DNA from: Streptomyces iakyrus
GTDB lineage: Bacteria; Actinomycetota; Actinomycetes; Streptomycetales; Streptomycetaceae
Length of the DNA stretch: 64,000 nucleotides
Reading direction: 5' to 3'
Assembly: GCF_000717055.1 (NCBI RefSeq)
Contig: NZ_JNXI01000011.1
Coordinates: 62,001 to 126,000, forward strand
Position numbers and translations under genes: made by a program. Below, one piece after another: positions 41,182-49,765 of this stretch. Positions within the stretch are counted from its first letter, which is position 1; the number at the start of each line of letters is the position of its first letter. A model generated the notes under the pieces. It was not told the DNA's origin, did not search any database, and worked only from the letters and a program-made list of their open reading frames with translations.

Positions 41182-41622
41182 ATGGCCAACGTCTCGCCCA
41201 CCAGAGGTGACATCACCAGCCACCCCGATGCCTCCGAGATGCGGGACCGGTACGCCCGCGTGCTCGGTGGCCGCGATGTGGCGCTCGTGGACGGACCGGT
41301 GTTCCTGCTCGGTCTGTACTGCGCCGCCTCCCCCTGGATAGTCCACTACACGACCAGCCAGCCGGCACTCGTGACCCACAACCTGATCATGGGTATCGCG
41401 ATCGGCCTGCTGGCGCTCGGCTTCACCCGTGCTCCGGAGCGCATGTACGGCCTGAGCTGGGCCATGTGTGCCCTCGGGGTCTGGATGATCATCTCGCCGT
41501 GGATCGTGGGCGAAAGCCCGGACGCCGGTGTCGTGTGGAACAACATCATCATCGGTGCACTGGCCGTGGTCCTCGGGCTGGTGTGCGCCGGAACGGCGGC
41601 GAAGGCCTCGCCGAGGCCGTAG
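41182..41622 (+). CDS. SPW-repeat membrane protein
   Basis: Protein of 146 residues with four membrane helices in two repeats, each containing the diagnostic Ser-Pro-Trp: CAASPWIVHYT and IISPWIVGES, followed by a polar/hydrophobic helix (LIMGIAIGLLALGF, NIIIGALAVVLGLV). This is the SPW repeat family, common in actinobacteria and of unknown function. ATG 41182 follows GGAGACGAGTC. It ends before a stem-loop shared with the convergent epimerase gene. Confidence 0.88.
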   Translation: MANVSPTRGDITSHPDASEMRDRYARVLGGRDVALVDGPVFLLGLYCAASPWIVHYTTSQPALVTHNLIMGIAIGLLALGFTRAPERMYGLSWAMCALGVWMIISPWIVGESPDAGVVWNNIIIGALAVVLGLVCAGTAAKASPRP

Positions 41623-41644
41623 CGGACGCCGGAAAGGAGCCGAA

Positions 41645-41669
41645 GGCCGGTCCGTCTCCCGGACCGGCC
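41645..41669. terminator. 10-bp stem-loop between convergent genes
   Basis: GGCCGGTCCG (41645-41654) pairs perfectly with CGGACCGGCC (41660-41669), 5-base loop, 22 bases after the SPW gene stop and 30 bases before the epimerase stop on the other strand. Confidence 0.7.
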
Positions 41670-41699
41670 CGCCCACGTCCACCCCTGGCCGTGCGGAGC

Positions 41700-42626
41700 T
41701 CAGAGGTGACTCGTCCGCCGCAGCGCGGCGAGCCCCTCGTGGCTCGACGCGTAGTGCGGCGTCCAGCCGAGTTCGCGCTCCGCCTTCGCGCAGGACACGC
41801 GCAGCCGGGACGACATCACCGTGTGCACGTACGACATGGGCTTCAGAAGCCACAGCGGCACGTTCACCGGCTTCGGCAGTCCGAAGGTCCGGGCCACCGC
41901 CTCGACGTGGGCGCGGAACCCCATGGGGGTGTCGTCCGCGATGTTGTACGCCTGCCCCGGCCGGCCGCGCTCCACGGCGGCCACCACCGCGCGGGCGGCG
42001 TCCGTGAGCTCCACCCACGGCAGCACCCGGCCCCGGTCGTCGGGCAGGGGCAGCTGCCGTCGGCGCAGCAGGTGCAGCAGGGCTTCGGTGCCGCCGGGGC
42101 CGTAGAACAGGCCGAGGCGCAGGGCGATGCCGTCCAGGGCCTCCGCTTCGAAGGCGAGCCGCTCCTTGGTCCGCATGCCGGCGATGTGCCGCTCCAGCGG
42201 TGGTGTGGCGCCGCGCGGGCCGAAGGGGTCGTCCTCGGTGAGCGGGCGGTCGCCGTGGTCGCCGTAGCCATAGCCGAAGGCCATGGACTCCACGACGAAG
42301 CGGCGGGCGCCGGTGGCGCGGGCGGCCTCGACGAGGTGGGCCGTGCCCTCGGTGCGCAGGGCATCGGTGGCGTACATGTCGCGGTCCCTCACGGGGGGTT
42401 TGCGCAGGGCCGTCGCGGCGTGGACCACGGTGTCGAAGTGGTGCCCGTCGACGGCGCGCAGCAGCGCGTCACGGTCCATGAGGTCGGCCCGGATGCCGTT
42501 CTCCCGGCTTCTGCCGAGGCCGGTGACCTTGTGGCCCGCCTCGGTCAGGGCGCGGGTGATGTGCCGGCCGAGGACGCCGCTCATGCCGGCGAGGAGGATG
42601 CTCTGGCTCGTCTCGTTCGTCGTCAT
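41700..42626 (-). CDS. NAD-dependent epimerase/dehydratase-family protein
   Basis: Protein of 308 residues, extended SDR fold. The nucleotide-binding loop is LLAGMSGVLGRHITRAL (a variant of GxxGxxG), followed by VVHAATALRKPP, a Ser/Tyr region (ESMAFGYGYG) and LRLGLFYGPGG. The YxxxK motif is not obvious, so it may not be a classic sugar epimerase. Substrate is unknown. It starts at ATG 42626; a GNAT gene lies 55 bases upstream on the same strand. Confidence 0.85.
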   Translation of the reverse strand: MTTNETSQSILLAGMSGVLGRHITRALTEAGHKVTGLGRSRENGIRADLMDRDALLRAVDGHHFDTVVHAATALRKPPVRDRDMYATDALRTEGTAHLVEAARATGARRFVVESMAFGYGYGDHGDRPLTEDDPFGPRGATPPLERHIAGMRTKERLAFEAEALDGIALRLGLFYGPGGTEALLHLLRRRQLPLPDDRGRVLPWVELTDAARAVVAAVERGRPGQAYNIADDTPMGFRAHVEAVARTFGLPKPVNVPLWLLKPMSYVHTVMSSRLRVSCAKAERELGWTPHYASSHEGLAALRRTSHL

Positions 42627-42681
42627 GCCACTACGACGGACCGGGCGGCCCCGGACGTGACATCCGCACCGCCCCGATCGG

Positions 42682-43458
42682 CTACGAGGTGTACTCGTAC
42701 GGCGTCGTGGTCGTCAGCGGCACGAAGCCGAGGCGTTGCAGGATCGGCCGGCTCTGGCTGGAGGCGTCGACCTGGAGGTAGCGGTAGCCGCGGGCCGCGG
42801 CGGCGCGGGCGCGGTGCGCCACCAGCGTGCGGTAGATGCCGCGGCCCCGCCAGTCCCGGACGGTGCCGCCGCCCCACAGCCCGGCGAAGGGCGTGCCGGC
42901 TACGAGTTCCATGCGGGCCGCGCTCACCGGCTCACCGCCGGCCATCGCCACGACGGCGACGACGGTGTCCGGGTCCGCCGCCAGCCGGGCGAGGAGCTGA
43001 TGGCGCAGCCAGGAGCTGTCCGCGCCGAAGGCCTTCTCGTGGACGTCGGCCACGAGATCGACGCCCGCCGGGCCGGTGACCGGCACGACGCGCACACCCT
43101 CGGGCGGTTCGGCGCAGTGGGCCAGGCCGTCGGCTTCGCCGATCATCAGCGTCTCCTCGGGCCCGGGCGTGAACCCGGCCGCGCAGAGCCGCCGCCCGAG
43201 GTCGGCCGGGCGGTCGTGCCCGTACAGCTTCCACTCGAAGTCGAGGCCGAGGCCGGTGTAGTGGCCGATCTGCGCGGCGATCGCCGCGTCCGCCCCGGCC
43301 TCGTCGAGGGCGGACCACACGATGCCGTTCCAGCCGTGCGGGGTGGCGACCTGGCGGACGACGCCGCCGGTCCGCTCGACCCGGGCGCCGGGCCCGTCCG
43401 GCCGCGCTCCCGCACGCAGGTTCCGGTCGAACAGGGCGAGCAACTCGGCATGATCCAT
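42682..43458 (-). CDS. GNAT-family N-acetyltransferase
   Basis: Protein of 258 residues. The acetyl-CoA site is GGGTVRDWRGRGIYRTLVAHRARAAAARGYRYLQVDAS, followed by the C-terminal LGFVPLTTTTPYEYTS. The N-terminal 110 residues are a second, degenerate GNAT-like lobe (WNGIVWSALDEAGADAAIAAQIGHYTGLGLDFEWKLYGHDRPADLGRRL). The acceptor is unknown. It may be co-transcribed with the downstream epimerase-like gene. Confidence 0.88.
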   Translation of the reverse strand: MDHAELLALFDRNLRAGARPDGPGARVERTGGVVRQVATPHGWNGIVWSALDEAGADAAIAAQIGHYTGLGLDFEWKLYGHDRPADLGRRLCAAGFTPGPEETLMIGEADGLAHCAEPPEGVRVVPVTGPAGVDLVADVHEKAFGADSSWLRHQLLARLAADPDTVVAVVAMAGGEPVSAARMELVAGTPFAGLWGGGTVRDWRGRGIYRTLVAHRARAAAARGYRYLQVDASSQSRPILQRLGFVPLTTTTPYEYTS

Positions 43459-43607
43459 AGGCAGACCTCAGCAGCCGCCCGGGCCGCACGGCAAACGGTT
43501 TTCCGGCCCGGCGGCACCCTGCCGGCCTGCGGCCCCGTTCCTTTCGCCCCGCGCCCCGGCGCCCTAGGGTCCTCTTGATCGCACTCATCACGGGAAAGGC
43601 CGGCCCC

Positions 43608-43652
43608 ATGGTCGTGAAGGAGACGGAACTGAACGCTTCCCGCTGCGGCTGA
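43608..43652 (+). CDS. 14-codon micro-ORF before a methyltransferase gene
   Basis: ATG 43608 to TGA 43650-43652 encodes MVVKETELNASRCG. GGGAAAGG lies nine bases upstream and the stop is 14 bases before the methyltransferase ATG. It could be a regulatory leader peptide or a tiny peptide substrate; its short length means chance cannot be ruled out. Confidence 0.4.
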   Translation: MVVKETELNASRCG

Positions 43653-43666
43653 AGGGCTGGACGGCC

Positions 43667-44401
43667 ATGACGACGCACAACGACGACGTGGACTGGGACC
43701 GCTGGCCGGTCTCCGACTACCTCGCGGAGAACTACCGCGAGGTGCACGCGTCGGACGCGGCGGTGATCGCGCACCATTCCGCGTTCTACCGGGGCCTCCC
43801 GTCCGGCCGGATCGCCCGTTCGGTGGAGTTCAGGGCGGGACCCAACCTGTACCCGCTCATACTGGCGTCCGCCGCGTGCCGCAGGATCGACGCCGTGGAG
43901 GCCGGAGCGAGCAACATCGCCTACCTGGAGGACCAGATCTGCCACCGGCTCGACGCGAGCTGGCTGCCCTTCCACACCCTGTGCCGGCGGCTGAACCCGG
44001 AGGTGCCCACGACCCTCGCCGGGGCGCTGGCCCCGGTGAACATCGTCCACGCCGACGTGCGGACCCTGCCGCCGGGCGCGTACGGACTCGCCTCCATGCA
44101 CTTCGTCGCCGAGAGCGTCACGGAGGACTTCGCGGAGTTCACCGACTTCTGCCGCGCCTTCGTCCGCACGGTCCGGCCGGGCGGCCACCTGGTGGCCGCG
44201 TTCATGGAGAACATGCCGACGTACCGCATCGGTCCGGCCTCCCGCTGGCCCGGCTGCCCGGTGAACCCGGCGACCGTGACGGAGGTCTTCACGCCCCTGA
44301 CCCGGGACCTGGACGTCACCCACATCGACGTGGACCCAGCCCTGCCCGACTACGGTGGCTCGGGGATGGTCCTGCTCACGGGGGTCGCGGAGGCGGTGTA
44401 G
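43667..44401 (+). CDS. SAM-dependent methyltransferase (NNMT/PNMT-like subgroup)
   Basis: Protein of 244 residues. It begins VSDYLAENYREVHASDAAVIAHHSAFYRGLP, an entry typical of the NNMT/PNMT/TEMT-like actinobacterial methyltransferases. The SAM site is degenerate (VEFRAGPNLYPLILA replacing the usual GxGxG stretch), with the Asp of motif I-post in RIDAVEAGASNIAYL, HADVRTLPPGAYGLASMHFVAESV as motif IV and RPGGHLVAAFMENM. The methyl acceptor is unknown. A 14-codon micro-ORF with its own ribosome binding site lies just upstream. Confidence 0.82.
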   Translation: MTTHNDDVDWDRWPVSDYLAENYREVHASDAAVIAHHSAFYRGLPSGRIARSVEFRAGPNLYPLILASAACRRIDAVEAGASNIAYLEDQICHRLDASWLPFHTLCRRLNPEVPTTLAGALAPVNIVHADVRTLPPGAYGLASMHFVAESVTEDFAEFTDFCRAFVRTVRPGGHLVAAFMENMPTYRIGPASRWPGCPVNPATVTEVFTPLTRDLDVTHIDVDPALPDYGGSGMVLLTGVAEAV

Positions 44402-44411
44402 CCCGCGGCCG

Positions 44412-45089
44412 TCAGCCGTCCGACCCCGGGCGGAACCTGCGGCGCAGCACCACTCCGCCGGCGACCAGTGCCGCGCTCGCCGCGACGGCCTGGAGGGTGT
44501 GCTCGGTGCCCGTGTGGGCCAGGGCGCCGGTGGCGTGCGGGACGGTGTGCGGGCCGCTGTGCGGGGCCGGTTCGGGGGCCGGCTTCGGCCGGGGCGGCGG
44601 GGTCCGCTCCGGGACGGGCTTCGGCGGGTGCTGGGGGCGGACCGGGCGCTGGTGACCAGGGGTGTTCGAGGACTCGTTGCCGGTCGCCGGGTTGCCGATG
44701 CCGACCACGTTCACGGAGTTGCCCGTGACGTTGACCGGGAGGTCGACCGGCACCTGCACGCCGTTGCCGGAGATTACGCCCGGTGAATCCTTTCCGCCGG
44801 CCTCGGCGACCGCGCCGCCGGACGTGGCCTTCCGGCCCGCCCGTCCGTCGTCCTTGTTCGCGCAGGTGTTGCCCGCAGCGGGGTTCAGGAGCCCCACCAC
44901 GTTCACGGTGTTCCCGCACGCGTTCACCGGAACGTGCACCGGCAGCTGGACGGTGTTGCCGGAGACCACCCCGGGCGAACCGGCCGCCGAGCCGTCCGCA
45001 CCGGAACCGGCGTACGCGGGGACGGTCACGGCCATCGCGCCCGAGGCGGCGGCGACGGCGATCACTCCGTTTCGGGTAAGGCGTCTCAT
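44412..45089 (-). CDS. Long chaplin with two chaplin domains and LAxTG sorting signal
   Basis: Protein of 225 residues from ATG 45089. Signal peptide (GVIAVAAASGAMAVTVPAYA), chaplin domain 1 (SPGVVSGNTVQLPVHVPVN, ACGNTVNVVGLLNPAAGNTC), chaplin domain 2 (SPGVISGNGVQVPVDLPVN, VTGNSVNVVGIGNPATGNES), a Pro-rich wall-spanning stretch and the class E sortase signal LAHTG followed by a helix and RRR. Long chaplins are attached to the cell wall and anchor the short chaplins that coat aerial hyphae. Domain 1 has its Cys pair; domain 2 has Thr and Glu/Ser where the cysteines should be. Confidence 0.93.
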   Translation of the reverse strand: MRRLTRNGVIAVAAASGAMAVTVPAYAGSGADGSAAGSPGVVSGNTVQLPVHVPVNACGNTVNVVGLLNPAAGNTCANKDDGRAGRKATSGGAVAEAGGKDSPGVISGNGVQVPVDLPVNVTGNSVNVVGIGNPATGNESSNTPGHQRPVRPQHPPKPVPERTPPPRPKPAPEPAPHSGPHTVPHATGALAHTGTEHTLQAVAASAALVAGGVVLRRRFRPGSDG

Positions 45090-45336
45090 GGGAACCCTGC
45101 CTTCCAGACATCGTGTCGCGGGCACTCACCCGCACGGGGAGAACGCGGGGCGACCGGTCCGAGTTATGGCTTATCGGCCTTTCACTCCATCGAGCGGCCC
45201 GGTTGTCGAACTAGCGGTAAAGCCCTTCGTATGCCGGCCCGGCCCGCCCGGAGGCGAGGCTTCCGGGGCCCGCTTATGGTGAGCGAGGGCGCCGGTCCCG
45301 GTCCGCTGCGGGACGCCCCGCGCCCTGGAGGCATCG

Positions 45337-46908
45337 ATGCTGGCCAAGCTGTCAACGCGCCCCTCGATACGGCGCTGCGCGGTCACCGGTACGGCCGGGC
45401 TCGCCCTGCTGGGCACGGCACTGCCGGCCGCCGACGACCCGCCGCCCGGCCTCACGCGCTTCTACGACCAGAAGGTCACCTGGTCGAAGTGCAAAGGCAT
45501 GGACATGCCGAAGGATCTCCAGTGCGGGAAGGTCACCGTCCCGCTCGACTACGCCAAGCCCGGGCAGGGCACCCTCGACGTCGCCGTCGCCCGCTATCGG
45601 GCCACGGGCACCTCGCGGGGATCGGTCCTGCTGAACTTCGGCGGCCCGGGCGGCCAGGGCGTGGCCCAACTCGCCATGGGCGCCAAGGACTTCATGGGCC
45701 TGACGAACGGCTACGACGTGGTCTCCTTCGACCCGCGCGGCGTCGGCCGCTCCTCGCCGGTCAGCTGCGGAAACGCCTCGGACAGCGCCCTGGACGCCAC
45801 CGACGGCAATGCCGACGTGACCGATCCGGGGGCCGTGCTCGAAGAGCTGCGCGCGGCGGCGGCCGAGTGCACCGAGCACTCGGGCCCGGTCCTGCCCCAC
45901 ATCGGCACGGTCAACGCCGCCCGCGACCTGGACGTCATACGCGACGCGCTCGGCGACGACAAGCTCAATTACCTGGGCTTCTCCTACGGGAGCCGGCTCG
46001 GCGCGGTGTACGCGGCCCAGCACCCCGACAAGGTCGGCAGGATGGTGCTGGACGGCGTCGACACGCTGACCGAGCCGCTGTCCGACCAGGGTGTGGCGAG
46101 CGCCCGGGGACAGCAGACCGCACTGGAGAACTTCCTGACCTGGTGCACCGAGGACATCGCCTGCCCGTTCGGACGGGACCCGCGGGAAGCCCGGAAGCAC
46201 GTCGTACAGGTGGTCGAGTCGCTCGACAAGGATCCGCTGCCGAACGACTTCGGCGAGGCGTTCTCCGGCCAGGACTTCGCCGGCGCTCTCGGGCAGGGCC
46301 TCTACAGCAGGGAGCTCTGGCCGTCGCTGCAGCGGGCCGTCGGCCGGCTGCTGGAGGACGGCGACCCGAGCGGCCTGGAGGCGTTCCTGTCCGGGGGCTT
46401 CACCCTCCCGCCGCGGCGCGGCCCGCACGCCGGGCTCACCGACCCCGCGGACGTACCGCTCGACAACCTGCCGGCGGCGCTGATGGCCGTCAACTGCGCG
46501 GACGATCCGGACCGCCCCGCCGCCGCCGAGGTCACCGAGCACCTCGGGCGGCTGCGCGCCCGCTACGAGCAGGCCTCACCGGTCTTCGGCCGCTACCGGC
46601 TCACCCAGGTGCTGATGTGCTACGGCCGCCCCAAGGGCACCGACTACATCCGCGAGGACGTCAAGGACGTCGACACGCCGAGGATGCTGCTCGTCGGCAC
46701 CCGGGGCGATCCGGCCACTCCGTACCGCTGGACGGTGGAGACGGCCAGGCGGCTCGGCTCGTCGGCCGTGGTGCTCGACAACCGCGGGGAAGGACACACC
46801 GGCTACGGCTCGTCGAAGTGCGTGCACGGCAAGGTCGACGCCTTCCTGCTGTACGGAACCCTCCCGCCGGACGGCAGTTCCTGCGGCTCCGACCGCGACG
46901 ACGAGTGA
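45337..46908 (+). CDS. Secreted alpha/beta-hydrolase peptidase (tripeptidyl-aminopeptidase type)
   Basis: Protein of 523 residues. A signal peptide is followed by a proline-aminopeptidase-like alpha/beta hydrolase: oxyanion region LNFGGPGGQG, nucleophile GFSYGSRLGAVYA, the Asp in LVGTRGDPATP and the His in GEGHTGYGSSKC. The C-terminal TAP-like domain is complete. Streptomyces homologues (Tap, SlpD/SlpE) remove tripeptides or dipeptides from secreted proteins. Six or more Cys in the mature part fit an extracellular protein. CTGGAGG lies before ATG 45337. Confidence 0.9.
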   Translation: MLAKLSTRPSIRRCAVTGTAGLALLGTALPAADDPPPGLTRFYDQKVTWSKCKGMDMPKDLQCGKVTVPLDYAKPGQGTLDVAVARYRATGTSRGSVLLNFGGPGGQGVAQLAMGAKDFMGLTNGYDVVSFDPRGVGRSSPVSCGNASDSALDATDGNADVTDPGAVLEELRAAAAECTEHSGPVLPHIGTVNAARDLDVIRDALGDDKLNYLGFSYGSRLGAVYAAQHPDKVGRMVLDGVDTLTEPLSDQGVASARGQQTALENFLTWCTEDIACPFGRDPREARKHVVQVVESLDKDPLPNDFGEAFSGQDFAGALGQGLYSRELWPSLQRAVGRLLEDGDPSGLEAFLSGGFTLPPRRGPHAGLTDPADVPLDNLPAALMAVNCADDPDRPAAAEVTEHLGRLRARYEQASPVFGRYRLTQVLMCYGRPKGTDYIREDVKDVDTPRMLLVGTRGDPATPYRWTVETARRLGSSAVVLDNRGEGHTGYGSSKCVHGKVDAFLLYGTLPPDGSSCGSDRDDE

Positions 46909-46958
46909 GATCGAATGCCCCAAATGCCCCGGTCGCGAATTCGCTCTATCGTTCTGTC

Positions 46959-48053
46959 ATGGAGAGCGTTCTGAGTCCCGCGACCCTTGCCGAGCTGCGG
47001 CGCCCGCGCCCCTACCCCGCGGTCTCCGTGCTGACGCCGACCCATCGGCGCGATCCCTACAACGCCCAGGACCAGGTCCGGCTGCGCAATGCGGTGGCCG
47101 AGGCCAAGAGGCAGCTGGAGGCCGATCCGGCCGTCACCCGGGAGCGACGCACCGAGGTGGCCGGGCACCTGGACCGGGCCATGACCGAAGTGGACCTGAC
47201 ACACGCCGAGGACGGCCTGGTGATCTTCGCCGCTCCGGGCGAACACCAGGTGTGGTCGGTGGCGAGGTCCGTACCCGAACGCGTGGTGCTCTCGGACACC
47301 TTCCTCACCCGCAACCTCGTCTCCGCGCAGACGGCCGGGCGGCCCTTCTGGGTCCTGTCGCTCGCCGCGGACCGCGTCACCCTGTGGAACGGCGGCGTCG
47401 ACCGGGTCGCCGAGGCCCGGGTCGGCGGCTTCCCGATGACCCGGCGCGTGGAGAACTTCGACCCGGAGCGGCAGCAGCGGATCGGCGACACGCCTAGCGC
47501 CTTCCGGGAGGAACGCACCCGCCAGTTCCTGCGCGAGGCCGGCACCGCGATGAACGCCGTACTGCGCGACCACCCGCGGCAGCTGTACGTCACCGGCGAG
47601 CCGGCGGCCCTCTCCCTGCTGGACGAGGTCGTCGGCACCGCCCGCGGCGCGGTGCACGTCCCGCACGGCGGACTCGCCCATGGGACCCATGAGACCGTCT
47701 GGCAGGCCGTGCGCCCGGTGGTCGAGGCGGAGGCCCGCCGCAGCACGGACGCCGTGACCCGCGCCCTCGAAACGGCCCGCGGCCGACGGGAGTTCGCCGC
47801 CGGTGTCGACGAGCTGTGGCAGAGCGCCCGGGACGGCCGCGTCCGGCTGCTGGCCGTCGAGGAGAACTATCGCGTGACGGTCCGCGACGCCGGGGACCAT
47901 CTGGTCCTCGCCGAGAGCGGCGACCTCGACTCCCGCGAGGACATCGTGGACGAGATCGTCGAACAGTGCCTGGAGACCGGAGCCGATGTCCGCTTCGTCC
48001 CGGACGGCACGCTCGGGGAGGCGGACGGCATGGCCGCGGTGCTGCGGTACTGA
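46959..48053 (+). CDS. baeRF3-domain protein (bacterial release-factor-1-like family)
   Basis: Protein of 364 residues. The sequence LAELRRPRPYPAVSVLTPTHRRDPYNAQDQVRLRNAVAEAK, VWSVARSVPERVVLSDTFLTRNLV and LAADRVTLWNGGVDRVAEA follow the baeRF3 family, proteins related to archaeo-eukaryotic peptide release factor 1 and thought to act on the ribosome; the exact function is unknown. TATCGT at 46947-46952 lies six bases before ATG 46959 without a ribosome binding site, suggesting a leaderless mRNA. A strong stem-loop follows the stop. Confidence 0.83.
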   Translation: MESVLSPATLAELRRPRPYPAVSVLTPTHRRDPYNAQDQVRLRNAVAEAKRQLEADPAVTRERRTEVAGHLDRAMTEVDLTHAEDGLVIFAAPGEHQVWSVARSVPERVVLSDTFLTRNLVSAQTAGRPFWVLSLAADRVTLWNGGVDRVAEARVGGFPMTRRVENFDPERQQRIGDTPSAFREERTRQFLREAGTAMNAVLRDHPRQLYVTGEPAALSLLDEVVGTARGAVHVPHGGLAHGTHETVWQAVRPVVEAEARRSTDAVTRALETARGRREFAAGVDELWQSARDGRVRLLAVEENYRVTVRDAGDHLVLAESGDLDSREDIVDEIVEQCLETGADVRFVPDGTLGEADGMAAVLRY

Positions 48054-48072
48054 CCAGGGCTCGAACACAGGA

Positions 48073-48115
48073 CCATCGAACACCCGCATGAGCCTCGTGC
48101 GGGTGTTTCCGATGG
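48073..48115 (+). terminator. Two-tier stem-loop with T run after the baeRF3 gene
   Basis: Inner stem AACACCCGCA (48079-48088) with TGCGGGTGTT (48098-48107); outer stem CCATCG (48073-48078) with CGATGG (48110-48115); TTT within the right arm. It begins 20 bases after the stop codon. Confidence 0.8.
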
Positions 48116-48327
48116 GCCATCAAATACCCTGTGTAATCTACGAGTTGAGCCTGCAGTGAGGGTGTTCCCCACCTACCCCGGAGTAGCTCCGCGAGACTGT
48201 GGCATATGCCAGAAGCACCACCGTATCGTGTGTTGCCGAATCCCTTACAGGCCGTCGCGGGCTGTGCAACAGTCGTAACGGTCCCTCCGTCCGCCTTGGT
48301 CGAACCGTCCCCGCATCGGAGTGCGTC

Positions 48328-49737
48328 ATGCCGTCCCACCTCTCCGCGGACCGCCCAGCCGCCCAGCCGCCCGGACGCGGCTCGGTCGACGCGCTCATAT
48401 CGCAGACGCGGCGGCTCAAGGGCGAAGTGGACGCGGTGCGCCGCGACTCCGAGGACGTGGGATCGGACCACCCGCGCGAGCGCTGGCAGCGCGCCCTGTA
48501 CGACCTGGCCCTGCACCAGCTCAACGACCTCGACGAGCACCTGGCCCAGCTGCGGGACGGCCCCCTGCCAACGGCGGCGGCCCCGGAAGCCCCCCGCCCC
48601 GAGCAGGGCTCCCTGCTCAGCCGGGTCGGCAGCGCCGAGTGGAACCTGCTGACGGACGAGGCCAGTTGGTCCGGAGAGCTCTACCGGATCCTGGGCCGCG
48701 ACCCGGCCGCTCCCCCGCTCACCCTCGACGAACTGCCGTCGCTGGTCGTGGACGAGGACCGGCCGAAGCTGACGGCGATGGTCACCGACTGTCTCGTCGA
48801 CGCCCGGCCCATCGACGGCGAGTTCCGCATCGCCCGCCGGACCGGCGACGTGCGGACCGTGCACATGATGGGCGAACCGGTGCTCGACACCGACGGCAGC
48901 ACCGCCTCGATGTGGGCCGTGCTGCGTGACGTCAGCGAACTGCGGCGCAGCCAGCGGGTGGTGAGCGAGACCCGTGACTCGCTCCACCACCGGCAGGACA
49001 CCGCGCAGAGCGAGCACCGGCTCGCGGCCGAGTTGCAGGAGGCCGTGCTGCCGCCGTGGCGCGGCTCCCTGCGGCTCCCGCACCGGGGCGCCAGGGCCCT
49101 CGACCTCGCGTCCCACCACCTGCCGGCGTCCTCCCGCACACTCATCGGCGGCGACTGGTACGACGCCCTCGAACTGACCGACGGCGAAACGCTTCTCGGC
49201 GTCGGCGATCTCACCGGCCAGGGAGTCGGTGTCACGTCGAACATGACCATGCTGCTCGGTGCCGTTCGCGGCATGGCCATGGCCGGTGCGCAGCCGGGGC
49301 AGGTGATGGCCTGGCTGAACCAGTTACTCGACGCCACCGTGCAACCCGCCCTCGGCAGCGCCCTGTGCTGCCGCTACCGGCCCGCGAACCGCACCCTGGT
49401 GTGGGCGCAGGCCGGACACCCCGCCCCGCTGCTGTTCCGCGACGGGACGGGGCGCGTCCTGGACGCACCGGACGGCGTCCTGCTCGGCGCCACCTCGGGC
49501 GCCGTCTACGGGCAGGCCGAAGAGACGCTCCGGGTGGGCGACCTGCTGCTCCTGCACACCGACGGGCTGGTGCCGGGGCACACCGGATCGGCGGCGGCGA
49601 ACCTCCTCCTCGGTCTGGCACCGCGCCTGGCCGGCAACCGCACCGCGGAGGACTGCGTACGCACCGTGGTCGAGGAGTTCGGCGAGGGCGAGCGCGAGGA
49701 CAACGCCTGTCTGCTCGTCGCCAAGGTCGTGTCGTAG
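48328..49737 (+). CDS. PAS-domain SpoIIE-type PP2C phosphatase, TTA-containing
   Basis: Protein of 469 residues from ATG 48328 (GGAG six bases upstream). An N-terminal helical region (VDALISQTRRLKGEVDAVRRD), a PAS-like sensor (AEWNLLTDEASWSGELYRILG...) ending MWAVLRDVSELRRSQ, a short coiled segment, then the SpoIIE phosphatase (LQEAVLPPW, LIGGDWYDALELTDGETLLGVGDLTGQGV, WAQAGHPAPLLFR, LLLHTDGLV). The metal-binding Asp residues in GGDWYDA and GDLTGQG are present. It would dephosphorylate an anti-anti-sigma factor. A TTA codon at 49324-49326 (residue 333) puts it under bldA control. It converges on nsdA. Confidence 0.9.
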   Translation: MPSHLSADRPAAQPPGRGSVDALISQTRRLKGEVDAVRRDSEDVGSDHPRERWQRALYDLALHQLNDLDEHLAQLRDGPLPTAAAPEAPRPEQGSLLSRVGSAEWNLLTDEASWSGELYRILGRDPAAPPLTLDELPSLVVDEDRPKLTAMVTDCLVDARPIDGEFRIARRTGDVRTVHMMGEPVLDTDGSTASMWAVLRDVSELRRSQRVVSETRDSLHHRQDTAQSEHRLAAELQEAVLPPWRGSLRLPHRGARALDLASHHLPASSRTLIGGDWYDALELTDGETLLGVGDLTGQGVGVTSNMTMLLGAVRGMAMAGAQPGQVMAWLNQLLDATVQPALGSALCCRYRPANRTLVWAQAGHPAPLLFRDGTGRVLDAPDGVLLGATSGAVYGQAEETLRVGDLLLLHTDGLVPGHTGSAAANLLLGLAPRLAGNRTAEDCVRTVVEEFGEGEREDNACLLVAKVVS

Positions 49738-49765
49738 GGAACCGGAGCTCGGGCTTACCGGGGAC

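Noticed and set aside
41466..43079. 537-codon plus-strand frame over the epimerase and GNAT genes
   Set aside because: Antisense to two clear enzymes and of shadow composition (GRRAVRRPAE-like).
48206..48652. Plus-strand frame starting at an ATG ahead of the SpoIIE phosphatase
   Set aside because: It overlaps the phosphatase gene in another frame and becomes Ser/Thr/Cys/Arg shadow sequence.
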